Of a stretch of DNA of 10,105 nucleotides, positions 6,362 to 10,105 are shown piece after piece (positions within the stretch are counted from its first letter, which is position 1; each line of letters begins with the position of its first letter). The position numbers and the translations under genes are program-made. The DNA comes from Oscillospiraceae bacterium (lineage in GTDB: Bacteria > Bacillota > Clostridia > Oscillospirales > Ruminococcaceae): positions 1-10,105 of the forward strand of contig JAHZHS010000068.1 of the NCBI GenBank assembly GCA_019420135.1, read 5' to 3'. Under the pieces are notes generated by a model. The model saw only the letters and a program-made list of their open reading frames with translations, was not told the DNA's origin and did not search any database.

Positions 6362-6390
6362 TTGACATCAGAAATTCAGAGTGCTAATAT
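6362..6390 (+). promoter_or_regulatory. Promoter of the T-box leader and asnB
   Basis: A perfect -35 (TTGACA, 6362-6367), a 17-bp spacer and a near-perfect -10 (TAATAT, 6385-6390) preceded by TGC. Transcription should begin near 6397, directly ahead of the T-box stem I. This is the strongest promoter in the window, as expected for a gene controlled by attenuation. Confidence 0.9.
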
Positions 6391-6396
6391 GGTAAA

Positions 6397-6702
6397 CATC
6401 CAAAGGCGATGAACGGGAAAAGTACCATCAAACAGGCCGCCGCACAGAGAGCCCGACAACTGCTGCAAGCCGGGACGGAGCCTTGATGGGAAAGAACACC
6501 CGCCAGCTGCAAACGGAACCCGCGTTTTTTGCGCGGCAGTATGGGCGCCGCAGGCCGTGCGTTAAAGCGGCAGCGTTTCAAAGGTGAACGTAAAATCGAG
6601 GGGATCGTGCGGCCATTCCGCGCGATAATTTAGGTGGCACCGCGGATCAGTCAGACAGTGATTCGTCCTAATTGCAAGAGGGACGAATGACTGTCTGTTT
6701 TT
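6397..6702 (+). promoter_or_regulatory. T-box riboswitch sensing tRNA-Asn
   Basis: The leader has the T-box architecture in order. Stem I base pairs GGC 6405-6407 with GCC 6502-6504 and GGG 6415-6417 with CCC 6499-6501; the specifier loop has AGTA 6421-6424 on one side and the specifier on the other; the stem above is CCATCAA 6425-6431 with TTGATGG 6483-6489. The AGAGAG bulge is 6446-6451 and the distal loop about 6460-6469. The specifier is AAC (6495-6497), followed by the usual A, reading Asn. Stem III is a 9-bp hairpin (6604-6612/6618-6626). The T-box sequence (6627-6645) contains UGGC 6635-6638, which pairs with GCCA, the 3' end expected of tRNA-Asn (G73). The antiterminator joins TTAGG 6630-6634 to CCTAA 6667-6671 and GCG 6642-6644 to CGT 6664-6666, competing with the terminator. 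Uncharged tRNA-Asn should stabilise the antiterminator and allow asnB transcription. Confidence 0.95.
6652..6702 (+). terminator. Attenuator terminator of the asnB T-box
   Basis: Arms 6652-6668 and 6681-6697 pair over 17 positions with a single G-G mismatch (6660/6689) around a 12-base loop, followed by TTTTT (6698-6702) and ATTT. The left arm contains the bases (6664-6668) that the antiterminator also needs, so the two folds exclude each other. It is formed when charged tRNA-Asn cannot stabilise the antiterminator. Confidence 0.92.
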
Positions 6703-6728
6703 ATTTCCGTCCCTCCCGAGTCTTGGTG

Positions 6729-6749
6729 GGCCCGGCGGAGAACCGGGCC
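6729..6749 (+). other. Small hairpin between attenuator and asnB ribosome site
   Basis: GGCCCGG (6729-6735) pairs with CCGGGCC (6743-6749) around a seven-base loop, eight to ten bases before the AAGGAG ribosome site at 6759-6764. It may help keep the ribosome site free or protect the 5' end of the message; it may also be chance in GC-rich DNA. Confidence 0.3.
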
Positions 6750-6773
6750 GAGAATGGGAAGGAGAGCCGCCAT

Positions 6774-8354
6774 ATGTGTTGTGTCATGGGGTATGCCGGA
6801 CGGGATCTGTCCCGGCAGGAATTTGAGGCGTATCTGCTGCGCACCGCCTCCCGCGGGCCGGATGATCACCGCGTGGTCGAGACCGAGTTCGGACTTCTGG
6901 GCTTCGGGCGTCTGGCCATCATGGGCCTGACGGAGGAGGGTATGCAGCCCTTCTTCCGGGGCGCCGACTGTGTGGCCTGCAACGGTGAGCTGTATGGGTT
7001 CCGCCCGGTGAAAAAGGAGCTGGAGGCCGAGGGTTATACCTTTGTCTCCGACTCTGACTGCGAGATCATTCTGCCGCTGTACTACAAGTACGGCCTGGAG
7101 ATGTTCTCCCACCTGGACGCCGAGTTCGCCATGATCCTCTATGACAGCCGCCGCAAATGGCTCATCGCTGCCCGGGATCCCATCGGTATCCGCCCGCTGT
7201 TCTATGGGTACAGCGAGTCCGGCGCCATCGCCTTTGCTTCCGAGGCCAAGAACCTGGTGGGACTGGTCAAGAAGGTGTATCCCTTCCCCATCGGCGGCTA
7301 CTACTGCAATGGCCGGTTTGTGCGCTACTGTGACATTGCGGACACTCCGGCCTACAACCGGGATTCCATGTCCGAAATCCTGACGAATATCCGGGAAAAG
7401 CTGGTGGCCGGCGTGGACAAGCGCCTGGACGCCGATGCTCCTGTGGGCTTCCTGCTGTCGGGCGGACTGGACTCCAGCTTGGTCTGCGCCATCGCGGCCA
7501 AAAAGCTGAACAAACCCATCCGCACCTTTGCCATCGGCATGAACACCGACGCCATCGACCTCAAGTATGCCCGCCAGACGGCGGACTATCTGGGCGCCGA
7601 CCACACCGAGGTCATCATTGACCGGGACAAGGTCATCGCCTCCCTGGAAGAAGTGGTGGCCATGCTGGGCACCTGGGACATCACCACCATCCGTGCATCG
7701 GTGGGCATGTATCTGGTCTGCAAGTATATCCACGAACACACCGATATCCGGGTTCTGCTCACCGGTGAGATCTCGGACGAATTGTTCGGCTACAAATATA
7801 CCGACTTCGCCCCCAGCGCTGCCGCTTTCCAGGCCGAGAGCCAGAAGCGCATCCGGGAGCTGTTCATGTACGATGTGCTGCGCGCCGACCGTTCCATCAG
7901 CGTCAACAGCCTGGAGGCCCGCGTGCCTTTCGGTGACCTGGATTTTGTCCGCTACGTCATGTCCATCGACCCGGCCCGCAAGCTGAACACCTACGGCAAG
8001 GGCAAGTACCTGCTGCGCAAGGCCTTTGAGGGCGACTGGCTGCCTGAAAACATTCTCTGGCGTGAGAAGGCCGCCTTCTCCGACGCAGTGGGCCACTCCA
8101 TGGTGGACGACATCAAGGAGTACGCCGAGACTCTGTACACCGACCAGGAATTTGCCGAGAAGGCCGGCCGCTATACCTACGCCCGCCCCTTCACCAAGGA
8201 GAGCCTGCTCTATCGTGAGCTGTTCGAGAAATACTATCCCGGCCAGGCGGAAATGATCGTGGATTACTGGATGCCCAACCGTGCATGGCCGGGCTGCGAC
8301 GTGGACGATCCGTCCGCCCGCGTGCTCAAAAACTACGGCGATTCCGGCAAGTGA
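6774..8354 (+). CDS. asnB: Asparagine synthase (glutamine-hydrolysing)
   Basis: A 526-residue cytoplasmic enzyme making Asn from Asp, glutamine and ATP. The start is ATG 6774, with AAGGAG nine bases upstream; it is required because the glutaminase nucleophile must be residue 2 after Met removal (MCCVMGY, Cys2). The frame opens earlier at 6672, but that part lies in the T-box terminator. The N-terminal Ntn amidotransferase domain shows SRGPDD (26-31), CNGELYGF (69-76), a DSDCEI segment and RDPIGIRP. The synthetase domain has the PP-loop SGGLDSS (229-235) binding ATP, a TTIRAS segment, and GEISDELFGY (331-340), then SLEARVPFGDLDF. The usual MCGI start is MCCV here, with Cys3 replacing glycine; Cys2 is intact. 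At 526 residues it is of the short AsnB type near the E. coli length. It is controlled by the upstream Asn T-box and linked to a GNAT gene 27 bp downstream. Confidence 0.95.
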   Translation: MCCVMGYAGRDLSRQEFEAYLLRTASRGPDDHRVVETEFGLLGFGRLAIMGLTEEGMQPFFRGADCVACNGELYGFRPVKKELEAEGYTFVSDSDCEIILPLYYKYGLEMFSHLDAEFAMILYDSRRKWLIAARDPIGIRPLFYGYSESGAIAFASEAKNLVGLVKKVYPFPIGGYYCNGRFVRYCDIADTPAYNRDSMSEILTNIREKLVAGVDKRLDADAPVGFLLSGGLDSSLVCAIAAKKLNKPIRTFAIGMNTDAIDLKYARQTADYLGADHTEVIIDRDKVIASLEEVVAMLGTWDITTIRASVGMYLVCKYIHEHTDIRVLLTGEISDELFGYKYTDFAPSAAAFQAESQKRIRELFMYDVLRADRSISVNSLEARVPFGDLDFVRYVMSIDPARKLNTYGKGKYLLRKAFEGDWLPENILWREKAAFSDAVGHSMVDDIKEYAETLYTDQEFAEKAGRYTYARPFTKESLLYRELFEKYYPGQAEMIVDYWMPNRAWPGCDVDDPSARVLKNYGDSGK

Positions 8355-8381
8355 TCGCCGCCGGAAAAGAGGAAATATCCC

Positions 8382-8876
8382 GTGGAAATCCGCAAAGCCA
8401 CCCAACAAGATCTGCCTGCCCTCATGGATATTTTTGACCGGGCGCGTCGTTTCATGGCGCAGACGGGAAATCCCACCCAGTGGCGGCCCGATTACCCGGG
8501 CCAAGCCCTGATGGAACAGCAGATCGCCCAGGGCGTCTGCTATGTCTGCACCGGGCAGGGCAGGGTGGAAGGAACTTTCTGCCTGATTTTCGGCCCCGAT
8601 CCCACTTATGGGGTGATCGAGGACGGTGCCTGGCCGGATGACGCCCCCTATGCCACCATCCACCGCCTGGCATCGGCAGGGCGCGTGCACGGCATCGCCG
8701 GAACCTGCATCCGGTGGTGTGCCGGGCAGTCCCGCACCCTGCGGGCCGACACCCATGCCGATAACAAGGTGATGCAGCATCTGCTTGAGGAAAACGGATT
8801 TGTCCGCTGCGGGATTATCCACCTGGCAAACGGCAGTCCTCGCCTGGCCTACTGGCGGGGCGAACCATCCCGCTGA
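8382..8876 (+). CDS. GNAT-family N-acetyltransferase
   Basis: A 164-residue protein starting at GTG 8382, with AAGAGGAA seven bases upstream, only 27 bases after the asnB stop, so it is almost surely co-transcribed under the Asn T-box. The fold is the Gcn5-related acetyltransferase type: MEIRKATQQDLPALMDIFDRAR (start, beta1-alpha1), then an acetyl-CoA loop of R-x-x-G-x-A form (R101-A106, RVHGIA), and the C-terminal DTHADNKVMQ (123-132) with LLEENGFVRCG (134-144). These enzymes transfer an acetyl group from acetyl-CoA to an amine; the substrate (amino acid, amino sugar, peptide or protein) cannot be read from sequence. It resembles the many GNATs of gut Firmicutes that follow metabolic genes. 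No membrane segment. A bidirectional terminator follows. Confidence 0.85.
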   Translation: MEIRKATQQDLPALMDIFDRARRFMAQTGNPTQWRPDYPGQALMEQQIAQGVCYVCTGQGRVEGTFCLIFGPDPTYGVIEDGAWPDDAPYATIHRLASAGRVHGIAGTCIRWCAGQSRTLRADTHADNKVMQHLLEENGFVRCGIIHLANGSPRLAYWRGEPSR

Positions 8877-8888
8877 GTCCAACCAAAG

Positions 8889-8935
8889 AAGCCCCCTCCG
8901 GAACCTGTTTTGAAACAGGCCCGGAGGGGGCTTTT
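8889..8935. terminator. Strong terminator between asnB-GNAT and malQ
   Basis: A long hairpin: AAGCCCCCTCCGG (8889-8901) pairs with CCGGAGGGGGCTT (8921-8933); inside it CCTGTTT (8904-8910) pairs with AAACAGG (8913-8919), with a small internal loop. TTTT (8932-8935) follows on the plus strand, and the minus strand tail (CTTCTTT) is also T-rich. It stands between convergent genes and should end both transcripts. Confidence 0.9.
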
Positions 8936-8962
8936 GCCGTCTTGCATGCCATGGGGATAATT

Positions 8963-10105
8963 TTATTCCAGCCGTCCGTAGCGGTCCATACAGCGGCGGA
9001 GTTTTTCCGCCAGGGCGGGGGAAAAAGCGCCGGGCAAAGCCCGCCAGCACCAGTTGCTGCCCAGGGTGGAGGGGGTATTCATGCGCGCCTCGTGCCCGAG
9101 GCCCAGGATGTCCTGAGCCTGTACCACGGCAAGATCAGCCACGCTGGACCAGACTCCCCGCATCATACCCCAGTGATAGCCTTCCTCCCGGTTGAGGCCG
9201 AGGTAGGCCGCCGCTTTTTCCACACAATCGGCAGGAGCGGTGGAAAACCAACCCAGCAGAGGCTCGTTGTCGTGGGTGCCGGAATAGACCACGCAGTTGC
9301 GGGGGTAGGTATGGGGGCGGTACTCGCCGCCGTCACGGCTGTCAAAGGCAAACTCCATCACCTTCATACCGGGATAGCCCGCATCCCGCAGCAGAGCATG
9401 CACATCCTCCGAGAGAAATCCCAGATCCTCAGCGATGATGCATTGTCTGCCCAGGGCTTTCTCCACTGCGGTGAACAGGGAAAGCCCCGGCCCCGGACGC
9501 CAGCGCCCGCAGCCTGCATCAAGGCTGTCTGCGGGGATGGCGTAATATCCCGCAAAGCCGCGGAAATGGTCGATGCGCACCACATCATAGATGGAGCAGA
9601 CATGGCGGATGCGCCGGATCCACCAGCGATAGCCGTCCTGCTTCATGGCGTCCCAGTCAAACAACGGGTTGCCCCACAGCTGCCCGGTGGCGGAAAAGCC
9701 GTCGGGGGGACACCCCGCCACCTCGGTGGGGCGGAGGTCTTCGTCCAGCTGAAACGCTTTGGGAGAAGCCCACACATCCACACTGTCCATGGCGGCGTAG
9801 ATGGGCAGATCCCCGATGATGCGGATGCCCCGGCCATTGGCATACTGCTTGAGGGCATCCCACTGCCGGAAGAACAGATACTGCACCCCCTGCCAGAACG
9901 CCACATCCCCGCTCAGCCGGGCGCGGGCTGCGGCCAGGGCATCCGGTTCCCGCCGCCGCAGGGCGGGCTCCCACAGGGACCAGGCCGCACCGCTGTGTTC
10001 GTCCTTGAGAGCCATGAACAGGGCATAGTCGGGCAGCCAGTCAGACTGGGCACGGCAGAATTCGTTGTATCCCTCGGGCGGGTCGGCCAGCAGCCGCGCC
10101 ACGGC
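8963..10105 (-). CDS. malQ: 4-alpha-glucanotransferase (amylomaltase), 5' end outside window
   Basis: The C-terminal 380 codons of a GH77 enzyme, ending at TAA (8965-8963); a typical family member is about 500 residues, so about 120 N-terminal residues lie beyond the right edge. The GTG near 10102 is an internal valine. The conserved catalytic stretches are present: RIDHFRGF (nucleophile Asp, codon 9569-9571), AEDLG (acid/base Glu, codon 9428-9430) and GTHDNE (Asp, codon 9269-9271), plus CPPDGFSATGQLWGNP of the substrate loop. The enzyme disproportionates maltodextrins, moving one glucan chain to another and releasing glucose, in the cytoplasm during starch or glycogen use. Nothing in the visible part is truncated or frameshifted. 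Its promoter is outside the window, and whether it belongs to a glycogen cluster cannot be told. Confidence 0.93.
   Translation of the reverse strand, partial: AVARLLADPPEGYNEFCRAQSDWLPDYALFMALKDEHSGAAWSLWEPALRRREPDALAAARARLSGDVAFWQGVQYLFFRQWDALKQYANGRGIRIIGDLPIYAAMDSVDVWASPKAFQLDEDLRPTEVAGCPPDGFSATGQLWGNPLFDWDAMKQDGYRWWIRRIRHVCSIYDVVRIDHFRGFAGYYAIPADSLDAGCGRWRPGPGLSLFTAVEKALGRQCIIAEDLGFLSEDVHALLRDAGYPGMKVMEFAFDSRDGGEYRPHTYPRNCVVYSGTHDNEPLLGWFSTAPADCVEKAAAYLGLNREEGYHWGMMRGVWSSVADLAVVQAQDILGLGHEARMNTPSTLGSNWCWRALPGAFSPALAEKLRRCMDRYGRLE

Noticed and set aside
6651..9050. A 799-codon open frame on the minus strand opposite asnB and the GNAT gene.
   Set aside because: It is the shadow of GC-rich codon use on the plus strand; it runs across the T-box, terminators and two clear genes, and shows no recognisable domain or ribosome site.

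Overview
The window looks like chromosomal DNA from a GC-rich anaerobic Firmicute, most plausibly a gut Oscillospiraceae/Ruminococcaceae member of the Faecalibacterium/Gemmiger/Subdoligranulum type. The evidence is a tRNA-sensing T-box leader, strong GGAGG-type ribosome binding sites, sigma-70/sigma-A type promoters, GC-biased codon use, and a two-gene SUF-like iron-sulfur assembly locus typical of anaerobes. The genus is an inference from style and gene content. I see no phage, transposon, CRISPR array, rRNA or tRNA gene.

Layout, left to right. (1) The 3' end of an aconitase-superfamily hydratase (+, 2-625), followed by a 17-bp perfect hairpin. (2) A divergent pair: a DUF523/TudS-like desulfurase-family protein (-, 747-1184) and a single-domain rhodanese (+, 1349-1651), separated by a 164-bp promoter region. 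(3) Two tandem paralogous AI-2E/PerM-family membrane proteins (+, 1855-3015 and 3149-4366), each with its own candidate promoter and ending at a 38-bp perfect palindromic terminator. (4) The minus-strand operon sufC-sufB (smsC-smsB, 6091 down to 4434), with start and stop overlapping and an extended -10 promoter. (5) An asparagine T-box riboswitch (about 6397-6702) with a near-perfect promoter, controlling asnB (6774-8354) and a GNAT acetyltransferase (8382-8876). (6) The 3' three quarters of malQ (-, 8963-10105), running off the right edge.

How it works together. Left and middle genes share a sulfur and Fe-S theme: the hydratase superfamily usually carries a 4Fe-4S cluster, DUF523/TudS proteins use an Fe-S cluster to take sulfur, rhodanese moves sulfane sulfur, and SmsC-SmsB is a minimal Fe-S cluster scaffold. 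This grouping is suggestive but not proof of a shared pathway. The right side is amino-acid supply: uncharged tRNA-Asn should switch on asparagine synthetase and the linked acetyltransferase. The specifier codon (AAC) and the acceptor-pairing bulge (UGGC, matching a G73 discriminator base) both point independently to tRNA-Asn.

I found no convincing evidence of an entirely new system. The items most worth a second look are the minimal SmsCB locus, the Asn T-box with a co-regulated GNAT gene, the tandem PerM pair with an unexplained structured leader, and the TudS-like/rhodanese divergent pair.
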